This document shows positions 1 through 5,136 of a stretch of 5,342 nucleotides of DNA, one piece after another; positions within the stretch are counted from its first letter, which is position 1, and each line of letters starts with the position of its first letter. This DNA comes from JBAYNS01 sp041678625. Lineage in GTDB: Bacteria; Patescibacteriota; Gracilibacteria; Peribacterales; Peribacteraceae. The notes under the pieces are model-generated. The model made no database searches and had not been told where the DNA came from. It saw nothing but the letters and a program-made list of their open reading frames with translations. Made by a program: the position numbers and the translations under genes. The stretch is from the NCBI GenBank assembly GCA_041678625.1, contig JBAYNS010000091.1, positions 1 through 5,342 of the forward strand. Reading direction: 5' to 3'.

Positions 1-323
1 ACATGAATACGTGCTCTGCTTTCGACAATTGCATCGAGTGCACGCCCCGCTATTGCAACATCGTTGAATGGACGACATCGAGCGAGGGCGCAGATCACGG
101 GTCCACGGATTGTGTTGGCTATTTGGCGTACTGCTTCGAAGTCATCCGGAGAAGCTGCGGGGAAGCCCGCCTCGATGACATCAACGTTCAGATCTCTGAG
201 CGCTTTCGCGACTTCGAGTTTTCCCTGGAGTGTCATCGATGCGCCAGGAGATTGCTCACCGTCACGGAGAGTAGTGTCAAAAATAATAATGTTTCGATCT
301 TGTGGTGATTCTTGGTGATTCAT
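1..323 (-). CDS. leuA: 2-isopropylmalate synthase, N-terminal part (cut by left window edge)
   Basis: Catalyses the first committed step of leucine biosynthesis: acetyl-CoA plus 2-oxoisovalerate gives 2-isopropylmalate, in the cytosol. About 107 N-terminal residues are visible. Near residues 14-30 lies the hallmark IFDTTLRDGEQSPGASM, which carries the metal- and substrate-binding Asp and Arg of the DRE-TIM metallolyase family. It is followed by VIEAGFPAASPDDFEAV and later an ICALARCRPFND segment, both typical of LeuA. Homocitrate and citramalate synthases share the barrel, but the close match to LeuA and the leucine-coded leader upstream favour LeuA. The ATG at 323 is the first in frame after the U tract of the attenuator. 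No Shine-Dalgarno is visible; the sequence before the ATG is U-rich and ends CUCACCA. A short repeat of GAATCACCA overlaps the first codons. The rest of the gene and any further leu genes lie outside the window. Confidence 0.95.
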   Translation of the reverse strand, partial: MNHQESPQDRNIIIFDTTLRDGEQSPGASMTLQGKLEVAKALRDLNVDVIEAGFPAASPDDFEAVRQIANTIRGPVICALARCRPFNDVAIAGRALDAIVESRARIH

Positions 324-346
324 TGGTGAGAAAAAGAAATAAAAAC

Positions 347-376
347 AAAAAACCTCGCCTCCGCTTGGAAGGGAGG
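347..376 (-). terminator. Intrinsic terminator of the leuA attenuator
   Basis: Read on the minus strand, the arm CCUCCCUUCC (367-376) pairs with GGAGGCGAGG (353-362) around an AAGC loop. This gives nine pairs, one of them G-U, and one C.C mismatch. The stem is followed directly by six U residues (347-352), a G, and five more U (341-345). It stands about 24 bases before the leuA ATG and downstream of the leader ORF, so it would stop transcription before leuA. Its whole 5' arm is also the 3' part of the antiterminator, so only one of the two structures can form. It would also act on read-through transcripts from the purM operon. Confidence 0.88.
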
Positions 377-420
377 CTCGTGATCTAAGGGAATCTATTT
401 ATGCACGAAGCCTGCCTTCC
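367..420 (-). promoter_or_regulatory. Antiterminator hairpin of the leuA attenuator
   Basis: On the minus-strand RNA, GGAAGGCAGGCUUCGUG (404-420) pairs with CACGAGCCUCCCUUCC (367-382). This gives 15 pairs, including one G-U, interrupted by one bulged C and one C.C mismatch, with a loop spanning 383-403. It sequesters the 5' arm of the terminator (367-376). The upstream arm lies at the end of the leader ORF, just before its UAA (399-401). A ribosome that finishes the leader would cover this arm and free the terminator. A ribosome stalled in the Leu run (426-452) would leave it free and leuA would be transcribed. The Leu codons themselves (GGCCUCCUU, about 438-446) can pair imperfectly with the 404-420 arm, a candidate 1:2 protector hairpin. 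Confidence 0.85.
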
Positions 421-470
421 GCCGTAAGGAGGAGAAGAAGGAGGCCGAGAAGCTGTGTACTCTGGTGCAT
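399..470 (-). CDS. leuL: leu operon leader peptide (23 aa, nine Leu codons)
   Basis: A 23-codon ORF, ATG at 470 and TAA at 399-401. It begins MHQSTQ, continues LLGLLLLLL (residues 7-15) and ends TAEGRLRA. Eight of nine consecutive codons are Leu, with a ninth Leu at residue 21, and all nine are CUU or CUC, so one GAG-anticodon tRNA should read them. This is the logic of classical leu leaders: translation senses charged Leu-tRNA rather than making a useful product. Placement between a consensus promoter and a pair of mutually exclusive hairpins just ahead of leuA supports the role strongly. The predicted transcription start is only 2-3 bases before the ATG, so the leader would be translated from an almost leaderless mRNA; no SD is needed or present. 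The symbol leuL follows the enterobacterial name for function, not homology. Confidence 0.88.
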   Translation of the reverse strand: MHQSTQLLGLLLLLLTAEGRLRA

Positions 471-479
471 TTCGCGCGC

Positions 480-507
480 ATCCTACTACTTACAGCTGCG
501 GTGTCAA
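480..507 (-). promoter_or_regulatory. Promoter of the leuL-leuA transcript
   Basis: On the minus strand a perfect TTGACA (502-507), a 16-base spacer and TAGGAT (480-485) form a sigma70-type promoter. The predicted start is G at 473 or A at 472, giving a 5' leader of 2-3 bases before the leuL ATG (470). The -10 box lies just past the stop of the upstream gene (490-492) and the -35 lies inside its last codons, so leuA can be transcribed separately from the purM operon. Confidence 0.8.
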
Positions 508-1335
508 GTGTTCTGTTATTTCTTGTTTTGCGAGCAGTGCAGGAGGTTGTGGGTGTCTGTGGAGAGGAAGGGGCGCGCATTCCAGCTCCGTCTCGTTCGG
601 CGCGAGGTGGTTGCAGAGCCGTGCCTGCCACGTGTTCTGCAGTAGCCGCCAGCGCACCAATCCGCCAATCGCCATCATGGTACGGTTGGGGTGATCTTTG
701 GCTATGTACTCTTCTAATGATTTCTCCCATAGGTACACACTTGTGTTGTCAAAGATGATGTAGTGTCCGTTTGGTAGTTTGTTGATTGCGAACTGATGCC
801 AGGTTTCATTGAGTTTTGGCAGGATTCCTTTGGGATACAAACTCACAAGGTAGGGTGCTCCACCGTGGCGGTACGCCCACTGGGCTGTAAATTCTGCGAA
901 CGTGTTACACGGACCGTTCCACTCTGCATTTTGCAGTTCTTCTGGACGACAGCGGAAAGTAGCGAAAAAATCGCATATGCCTTTTGCATCGCGGTGTTTG
1001 CAGTGCTTTTCGAGAAATTGCATTAGATCCTCTACGGTCGTGATCTGGCTGAAAATCTGTTCTATGTTTTCCTGAGGTTGAACAGCGTCCTTTGTTGGGG
1101 ACAAAGCGGCAACAGAAGAGTGATTGAAGCGGGTTGGCTGTGGGATAGGCGCAGTAGCATCAATGGTGTCCCATCCCAGCATTCCTCCAATTGCGAGAAG
1201 AATATTTGCAGAGATGTTCAGAGTGGATGATCGAGAACGATGTTCCCGTCGTGTATGTGTAGTAGGAGATGATTCGCAATACTCAATCGACATTACGCTC
1301 ACCGTAACGGGAGTGGATGCAACGATCAACCTCAC
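490..1335 (-). CDS. Membrane-anchored transglutaminase-like protein (putative Cys-His-Asp enzyme)
   Basis: A 281-residue protein. A basic stretch (THTRREHRSRS, 27-37) precedes a hydrophobic segment (ISANILLAIGGMLGW, 41-55), suggesting an uncleaved anchor or signal peptide. The C-terminal half shows a transglutaminase or papain-like core: NGPCNTFAEF with Cys143, then WHQFAI with His180, then YIIFDN with Asp196. The spacings (37 and 16 residues) and the GC.xFA, H and D contexts fit that superfamily. Substrate and reaction cannot be read from sequence; peptidase, amidase or crosslinking roles are all possible. The GTG start at 1335 overlaps the purM stop (GTGA), implying translational coupling. 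An alternative ATG at 1293, with GGTGAG four bases upstream, would give 267 residues starting just before the basic stretch. The final 50 residues are Pro/His-rich and look disordered. Its terminal codons carry the leuL -35 box. Confidence 0.78.
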   Translation of the reverse strand: MRLIVASTPVTVSVMSIEYCESSPTTHTRREHRSRSSTLNISANILLAIGGMLGWDTIDATAPIPQPTRFNHSSVAALSPTKDAVQPQENIEQIFSQITTVEDLMQFLEKHCKHRDAKGICDFFATFRCRPEELQNAEWNGPCNTFAEFTAQWAYRHGGAPYLVSLYPKGILPKLNETWHQFAINKLPNGHYIIFDNTSVYLWEKSLEEYIAKDHPNRTMMAIGGLVRWRLLQNTWQARLCNHLAPNETELECAPLPLHRHPQPPALLAKQEITEHLTPQL

Positions 1336-2405
1336 CGCGAGTTGAACGTCAGTTTTTCCCCAGTATATGCGTCAAGAACGATATCGTGCTCATCGGTGAC
1401 CACTCCCGCTTTCTGTGCTCCAATGCCCTGTTCCTTCAGCAGAATGACTGCCTTATCTGCTTCCTTTGGCGGTACGATCACAAGCATTCCATTACCCATA
1501 TTCCATGTGTGGTATGCCTCTTCTAGAGGAACGGATCCCAGATCTATCAGGTCGCTCATCGCTTCATGCGGGGGCCAGAGATTGGTGAGCTGCGCTCCCA
1601 AACCGCTCTTCTTCAGTATCCGGCGCAATTTGCTGGGAATACCGCCACCGGTAATGTGCGCAAGTCCTTTGACGTGTACGGTCCGGTCGTGATCGTAACG
1701 CCCCAGGAGTGTTAGAAGTGCTGCGGAGTAGATGACACTGGGGGTGAGCATGATTTCTCCCCATGTTTGGGAATCCTTCCAGCGTTGCGTGAACCACTGG
1801 TCGCCCAGCGAATCTGTGAGAATCTTGCGGATAAGGGAAAATCCATTGCTGCGTGCCACGGCACTCCTGAGGGCAATGATCACGTCTCCCGGTTCGATAC
1901 GTTCCGGCTGCAGCACTTTGTTCTTTTCCACAATGCCGACAACTGTGGCGCTCCAGACGCCGTGAGTAACCGCGCCGGGGACTTCGGCAATTTCCCCTGC
2001 AGGGATCACAATGTGTTGTTCGCTGCATGCGCGGGAAAGTCCTCGCATCAGATCTTCAACTACTTCTGGATCAATGCGTGGCATATCCAGCGTATTGGAG
2101 ATGCTGATGGATTCTGCACCGGTGCAGACCGCATCATCCGCGACCATGGCTACCAGGTCGTACCCCAAAGTATCGAATTTCTGCATGGCGAATGCCAGAT
2201 CAATCTTCGTTCCGGTGGAATCATCGCTTTGCACCAGATAGTGCGTTCCCATATCCAGAAATCCTGCATATCCTCCTTCCTCAAAAACCGGTTCGCCGAT
2301 CATGCCTTTGCGTGAGGGGAAAGTTGCTACGGCGTGTGCATAAGCGCTGGAGGATGCCTCATCTCCTTTGGCGATGTTAACGCCGGCGTCATCGTAGGTG
2401 GTCAT
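1332..2405 (-). CDS. purM: Phosphoribosylformylglycinamidine cyclo-ligase (AIR synthetase)
   Basis: Closes the imidazole ring in de novo purine synthesis: ATP plus FGAM gives AIR, ADP and Pi, in the cytosol as a dimer. The 357 residues match the usual length (about 340-350). Landmarks in order are YDDAGVNIAKG (4-14), SDDSTGTK (60-67), GYDLVAMVADDAV (81-93), AGEIAEVPG (136-144), VVGIVEK (155-161), SNGFSLIRKIL (186-196), AHITGGGIP (249-257) and GNGMLVIVP (304-312). Compared from memory with the E. coli protein, several signatures have drifted: GTDGVGTK to SDDSTGTK, GGETAEMPG to AGEIAEVPG, and VNDLVVQGAEP to ADDAVCTGAES. Key acidic residues persist. A divergent but functional PurM is the simplest reading. 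The ATG at 2405 is preferred because the extended -10 predicts transcription to begin on its A; an upstream in-frame ATG at 2423 would overlap the -10 box. The stop overlaps the next gene by four bases. Confidence 0.9.
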   Translation of the reverse strand: MTTYDDAGVNIAKGDEASSSAYAHAVATFPSRKGMIGEPVFEEGGYAGFLDMGTHYLVQSDDSTGTKIDLAFAMQKFDTLGYDLVAMVADDAVCTGAESISISNTLDMPRIDPEVVEDLMRGLSRACSEQHIVIPAGEIAEVPGAVTHGVWSATVVGIVEKNKVLQPERIEPGDVIIALRSAVARSNGFSLIRKILTDSLGDQWFTQRWKDSQTWGEIMLTPSVIYSAALLTLLGRYDHDRTVHVKGLAHITGGGIPSKLRRILKKSGLGAQLTNLWPPHEAMSDLIDLGSVPLEEAYHTWNMGNGMLVIVPPKEADKAVILLKEQGIGAQKAGVVTDEHDIVLDAYTGEKLTFNSR

Positions 2406-2411
2406 GTAGCG

Positions 2412-2420
2412 AGTATACCA
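2412..2420 (-). promoter_or_regulatory. Extended -10 promoter of purM (leaderless)
   Basis: Minus-strand TGGTATACT is an extended -10 (TGnTATAAT type): TG at 2419-2420 and TATACT at 2412-2417. No recognisable -35 lies 16-18 bases upstream, as expected for extended -10 promoters. The predicted +1 is 2405, the A of the purM ATG, so the mRNA would have no 5' UTR. The core GTATAC is palindromic and also reads TATACC on the plus strand, towards the divergent membrane-protein gene. Confidence 0.6.
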
Positions 2421-2472
2421 CATGAGTTTCAGAGTGGCTCTTCCTCTCAAAGAGCGGTATCCTCCAATGCGC

Positions 2473-2928
2473 ATGACTTCACCTTTCCTTGCTCTGCGCA
2501 CCACTTTGATCGTTGCACTCGCGATTACACTGTACTTTGCGTACGTGATGCTCTTTACGCCGCCTATGTTCCTTGCCATGTACGAGGTGGATGCATTCGA
2601 TGCGATGCACCGGTATCTCTCTATGGTAAGCGGCGCCCTACTCGTCACAGTTGGTATCGGTATGCTCCTGGTGCTTCTGCGTCCTGTGAAGTACGCGAGC
2701 ATCGTAATGATTCTGATCATCTACCACTTTGCCCGCTTCGTTGTCGATTTAATTCTGATTGTGCAAGGGGACATTGCACCAAGTCTTCTGATCCCAGAGA
2801 TGGTATATTTCTTGGTGATGTGCGTCGCACTCATTCGGTTTTATCCGGTAAAACCACGTGCCCCAAAGGAGAAAGTAGTACAGCAGGTTCCGCTACCGAA
2901 AGAGCCGATTCAAGAAACTATGAGCTGA
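2473..2928 (+). CDS. Four-helix integral membrane protein, unknown function
   Basis: A small inner-membrane protein with four hydrophobic helices, numbered here from the ATG at 2473. They lie at roughly residues 9-34 (ALRTTLIVALAITLYFAYVM and on), 47-69 (around YLSMVSGALLVTVGIGMLLV), 75-98 (ASIVMILIIYHFARFVVDLI) and 105-124 (LIPEMVYFLVMCVALIRFY). A charged, Pro-rich cytoplasmic-type tail follows (YPVKPRAPKEKVVQQVPLPK). I do not recognise a family with confidence; size and layout resemble small DUF4345-like membrane proteins, which is only an impression. Three in-frame ATGs (2422, 2467, 2473) compete and none has a Shine-Dalgarno. I chose 2473 because TATCCT (2458-2463) lies exactly 9 bases before it, the spacing seen at three other promoters here, although its -35 is poor. 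Diverges from purM; its end overlaps the end of convergent ftsE by 11 bases. Confidence 0.72.
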   Translation: MTSPFLALRTTLIVALAITLYFAYVMLFTPPMFLAMYEVDAFDAMHRYLSMVSGALLVTVGIGMLLVLLRPVKYASIVMILIIYHFARFVVDLILIVQGDIAPSLLIPEMVYFLVMCVALIRFYPVKPRAPKEKVVQQVPLPKEPIQETMS

Positions 2929-3700
2929 TTGCCGTGATGCGTACGTTTTTGGAGGAGCGTTTTTTGGGCACATTCTTTGGTGATTCTTCAGAAGTCTCTT
3001 GAAGAATCTGGTGCGCCGCACTCTTTGGTGTGTGGTACCCGCCGGCACTGTCGCGGGTGATTTTACCATCCTCCAGTCGGATAACGCGTGTATGCAGGAT
3101 ATCAACGAGCGCAGTGTCGTGTGTAGCCAATACAACCGTAGTACCTGCACGGTGGATACTGCGGAAAATTTTCAGAACCTGCTCGGATTGGTCGGGGTCC
3201 AGATTGCCGGTGGGCTCGTCAGCCAGGAGCACCATGGGTTTATGGACGATAGCGCGGGCAATTGCCGTGCGCGCCTGTTCGCCGCCGGAAATTTCTTCCG
3301 GCAGTGCATTGGCAATTTTCTTCAGGTGCATCTCTTTCAGAAGCTCATCTACGCGCCGGGCGATTGCCGCATCGGCCTCTCCGCAGACTTCCAACGGGAA
3401 AGCAACATTCTCCCGCACGGTGAAGTGGGGGAGCAGTTTGTAATCCTGAAAGACGATGCCCACCCTTCGGCGAAAGAGACGCAGAGCCATAGGAGGAATA
3501 GCGCGCAGATCCACGCCATCTACTTCAATGGATCCGCTGCTGGCCTGCTCGGCTCCGGCGAGCAGATGAATGAGCGTGGATTTTCCCGCGCCGCTTGGTC
3601 CGGTAATGCAGACGAATTCCTTTGGATTCACCTGAAAAGAAACCTGCGTAAGCACTTTCTTGGAACCGAATGCTTTGCTGACGTTCTTCAGGACGATCAT
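2918..3700 (-). CDS. ftsE: Cell-division ABC transporter ATPase FtsE
   Basis: FtsE normally pairs with the membrane protein FtsX to activate septal peptidoglycan hydrolases during division. All ABC ATPase elements are present in 260 residues: Walker A GPSGAGKST (34-42), Q-loop Gln85 in VFQDYKLLP, signature ISGGEQ (137-142), Walker B VLLADEP (157-163), D-loop NLDP (166-169) and switch His194. The stretch RRRVGIVFQDYKLLPHFTV followed by ENVAFPLEV is the FtsE hallmark and separates it from LolD and MetN relatives. At 260 residues it exceeds the usual 220-230 through a basic Lys/Arg-rich C-terminal tail (from about residue 222, including PKKRSSKN). The ATG at 3700 fits the family N-terminus (MIVLKNVSKAFG); an upstream ATG at 3742 would add residues encoded by the repeat region. 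No SD is visible. No ftsX follows; a convergent membrane gene occupies that position. Confidence 0.9.
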   Translation of the reverse strand: MIVLKNVSKAFGSKKVLTQVSFQVNPKEFVCITGPSGAGKSTLIHLLAGAEQASSGSIEVDGVDLRAIPPMALRLFRRRVGIVFQDYKLLPHFTVRENVAFPLEVCGEADAAIARRVDELLKEMHLKKIANALPEEISGGEQARTAIARAIVHKPMVLLADEPTGNLDPDQSEQVLKIFRSIHRAGTTVVLATHDTALVDILHTRVIRLEDGKITRDSAGGYHTPKSAAHQILQETSEESPKNVPKKRSSKNVRITAISS

Positions 3701-3726
3701 GGCACTAGTGTGAATTGAAAATGCAT

Positions 3727-3739
3727 AATTGATAATTGA
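3727..3739 (+). repeat. Left inverted repeat of the S23 cassette
   Basis: AATTGATAATTGA, itself a tandem AATTGAT-type repeat, is the exact reverse complement of 4141-4153. The surrounding bases ATAATTGATAATTGAC extend the repetitive pattern. It lies between the end of the S23 gene (3766) and the ftsE start (3700), so it falls within the ftsE upstream region. A weak promoter-like pair reading towards ftsE (TTGAAA at 3746-3751, TATGCA at 3722-3727) overlaps it. Confidence 0.75.
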
Positions 3740-3765
3740 CAATCATTTCAATAACGAGTGCCGCA

Positions 3766-4128
3766 TTAAACACCGCGTAGATTTTTCTTGGTGGTCTTGA
3801 TAATGGCAGTGAGTAATTTAATGATTTCCACCACTTTCAGTATTGCATCGTCAGCCTTGTCCTTTTGTAAGAATCCGCCATCTTTTAATAATCGAAGCCA
3901 GTAATGAGCTTCGTTCGCCTCTTTTAATGAGATTGATAATTTCGAGAGAAAATCTCTCTTCGATTGACCTTGCAATGCTTCTTCAATATTTGCACCAATA
4001 CTTGTTGCGGAACGTATGAGTTGTCTGCTCAATATAAATTCCTTCTGAGCTACAAGAGTTTTATAGATACCAAGTGTATGCAATGCGAACTGATAGCTCT
4101 TGATCTTCAGTGGATTATTCTTCTCCAT
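3766..4128 (-). CDS. Four-helix-bundle protein of the S23 (23S rRNA intervening sequence) family
   Basis: A 120-residue all-helical protein with the S23 family pattern: a helix around SYQFALHTLGIYKTLV (11-26), the conserved ILSRQLIRSATSIGANIEEA (32-51), FLSKLSISLKEANEAHYWL (60-78), and a final helix DAILKVVEIIKLLTAII (93-109). These proteins form pentameric bundles, occur in 23S rRNA intervening sequences and as stand-alone genes, and are related to the accessory Avd proteins of diversity-generating retroelements. Their molecular role is not settled; nucleic-acid binding is suspected. The ATG at 4128 has GGAG (4133-4136) four bases upstream, the clearest SD in the window. Promoter-like GATAAT motifs lie in the repeat just upstream. 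It is co-directional with ftsE, 65 bases ahead of it. No reverse transcriptase or template repeat is visible, so a DGR role is not supported. Confidence 0.9.
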   Translation of the reverse strand: MEKNNPLKIKSYQFALHTLGIYKTLVAQKEFILSRQLIRSATSIGANIEEALQGQSKRDFLSKLSISLKEANEAHYWLRLLKDGGFLQKDKADDAILKVVEIIKLLTAIIKTTKKNLRGV

Positions 4129-4140
4129 AGCACTCCATTA

Positions 4141-4153
4141 TCAATTATCAATT
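4141..4153 (-). repeat. Right inverted repeat of the S23 cassette
   Basis: TCAATTATCAATT on the plus strand (AATTGATAATTGA on the minus) matches the left repeat at 13 of 13 positions in inverted orientation. It is followed by GG where the left copy has AT. The minus-strand reading TTGATAATTGATAATGGAG contains two -10-like GATAAT motifs and runs straight into the SD of the S23 gene, so this repeat may carry that gene's promoter. Confidence 0.75.
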
Positions 4154-4223
4154 GGAAATAATGAGGTAAATCTCCTTACTGCGATCTCTGTTTGCCTTTT
4201 CATGTGTGTGGTATGCGGTACGC

Positions 4224-4260
4224 AAGGATCTCTTTACAAAGAGAGCAGGAGTGGTAGCCT
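4224..4260 (+). promoter_or_regulatory. Promoter of the first tandem unknown gene
   Basis: TTTACA (4233-4238), a 16-base spacer and TAGCCT (4255-4260) stand 9 bases before the ATG at 4270, predicting a start about 3 bases before the codon. The -35 is embedded in GGATCTCTTTACA (4226-4238), which recurs nearly unchanged at the second gene. A hand alignment of the 49 bases ending at the two ATGs gives about 30 identities without gaps. The rest of the 4156-4269 intergenic region shows nothing I can name. Confidence 0.55.
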
Positions 4261-4269
4261 TGCTCCCCT

Positions 4270-5019
4270 ATGTCTACAGATTGTAAATCAAATGAGAGAA
4301 CAGTGGAATTTGACCCAGATGCACTCCAGAGGTTTGAGGACGAGTGTATAGCAGCAATGAGCCAAGCTATCAGAGATCTTGCTGAGAAAAACACCAGACT
4401 AGGGAAATTTGTATTTAATGAAGGATATCATGATATGCCAGTTTCTGTGGAGACTGAAGATTTGCAGAAAGCAGCGTGGCAGATTCTCTTCGATACCAGA
4501 AAAGTTGCAGAAGTACTGACCCCATTTCTCGGTGAAAAATCACTGACGCTCATAGACTTTCCTTCAGTAACTTATCGGCATTTAACGGCAGTTTTGTATA
4601 CGTGTCTTCGTACACCAGCAATTGCTGCGGCAATGAATCTGGCCAAGCAAGAGGGTAATACATCAGTGACACATGATCAGGCAAGCCGATGTGTTAGGCA
4701 GCTACTCACGGATCCTAAAAGCCCCATTTATCAATCGGTTCATTTGGGTGATGGCGCGGTAAGATTCAACAAAAGAGAAACCGCTGTAGCAGAGGGAATG
4801 GTAATGCCCGGAAATGTTTATAAAGATGTTATTGAAAAAGCTATATGGCGCTTAGATGCAACGATAAGAGATCGCGCTAGGATAATTGCCAGAGACGAAG
4901 GTTCTCAGACAATCAGTTGCGAACATATTGATCGGGCAATAAATAGAGTATTGCAAGAAGACCCGCTGGCTGCAGCAGGTTTATCGGATTCACAACAGGA
5001 AAGCGGACCTGTGCAGTAA
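4270..5019 (+). CDS. Unknown protein with three histone-fold-like helical modules
   Basis: A 249-residue soluble, helix-rich protein with no signal peptide or membrane segment; I do not recognise its family. Three stretches share one layout, a long helix, a short Gly- or polar-rich loop, a Thr/Ser-Ile/Val step and a shorter helix: residues about 18-74 (ending VSVETEDLQKAAWQIL), 99-148 (AKQEGNTSVTHDQASRCV) and 182-231 (ARDEGSQTISCEHIDRAI). The third lines up without gaps with the archaeal histone end of alpha2, loop L2 and alpha3 (pattern G..TI...hI..A). The Arg-Asp clamp of true histones is missing: Ser212 and His219 occupy those places. Histone-like DNA binding is therefore a hypothesis only. 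The ATG at 4270 follows CCCCT with no SD; the promoter predicts a 3-base leader. The C-terminal tail is Gln/Ser-rich. A related gene follows after 117 bases. Confidence 0.8.
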   Translation: MSTDCKSNERTVEFDPDALQRFEDECIAAMSQAIRDLAEKNTRLGKFVFNEGYHDMPVSVETEDLQKAAWQILFDTRKVAEVLTPFLGEKSLTLIDFPSVTYRHLTAVLYTCLRTPAIAAAMNLAKQEGNTSVTHDQASRCVRQLLTDPKSPIYQSVHLGDGAVRFNKRETAVAEGMVMPGNVYKDVIEKAIWRLDATIRDRARIIARDEGSQTISCEHIDRAINRVLQEDPLAAAGLSDSQQESGPVQ

Positions 5020-5090
5020 TTACGAAGCAGATGCGTGTTGAATTGATATATATTCTTTTGCTGTGGTTTCTCTGTACTTTTGGCGAATGC

Positions 5091-5127
5091 CAAGATCTCT
5101 TGACTTTCATTTTCCGAGGAGTAGTTT
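5091..5127 (+). promoter_or_regulatory. Promoter of the second tandem unknown gene
   Basis: TTGACT (5100-5105), a 16-base spacer and TAGTTT (5122-5127) lie 9 bases before the ATG at 5137, the same geometry as the first gene. The upstream box AGATCTCTTGACT (5093-5105) and the final CCCCTATG match the first promoter, pointing to duplication of gene plus promoter. A GAGGAG at 5116-5121 resembles an SD but is 15 bases from the ATG and lies upstream of the predicted transcript start. Confidence 0.6.
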
Positions 5128-5136
5128 TCCACCCCT

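Larger units (their letters stand above)
3725..4155. mobile_element. Putative S23-type cassette bounded by inverted repeats
   Basis: A visibly AT-rich block between ftsE and the right-hand gene pair. It consists of one four-helix-bundle gene and flanking inverted repeats, with nothing else inside. In 23S rRNA intervening sequences, S23 genes are likewise enclosed by complementary ends; here the unit is intergenic and not in rRNA. The enclosed gene has a Shine-Dalgarno while its neighbours do not. No transposase is present and no target-site duplication is evident, so mobility is inferred and would need help in trans. Confidence 0.45.

Noticed and set aside
302..329. Threefold TGGTGATTC-like tandem repeat at the leuA start
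   Set aside because: Only about three imperfect 9-10 base units, overlapping coding sequence; too short and irregular to claim a function.
395..478. A 28-codon frame overlapping the leuL ORF, with ATG at 478 and TAG at 395-397, ending RRKAGFVHK
   Set aside because: Its ATG lies upstream of the predicted transcript start (473) and overlaps the -10 region, and it has no run of a relevant amino acid. The shifted frame from 470 has the Leu run and fits the attenuator, so this one is a shadow.
343..500. T-box riboswitch ahead of leuA
   Set aside because: The leader is only about 150 bases, has no T-box consensus or specifier stem, and its structure is fully explained by leader-peptide attenuation.
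1767..2315. Long plus-strand open frames opposite purM
   Set aside because: They lie antisense to a clearly recognised gene, have no family-like sequence, and lack a start context.
2334..3002. Plus-strand 222-codon frame across the membrane-protein gene
   Set aside because: Cys/His/Arg-rich sequence without domain pattern. The frame coding the four hydrophobic helices in the same region is far more protein-like.
2999..3718. Plus-strand 239-codon frame opposite ftsE
   Set aside because: It is the mirror of a gene with every ABC ATPase motif intact, so it is a shadow.
3725..4155. Diversity-generating retroelement or 23S rRNA intervening sequence
   Set aside because: The S23 protein is related to Avd and to IVS proteins, but there is no reverse transcriptase, template/variable repeat or rRNA sequence on either side.
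5116..5121. GAGGAG as Shine-Dalgarno for the gene at 5137
   Set aside because: It is 15 bases from the ATG and upstream of the predicted transcript start; it falls in the promoter spacer.
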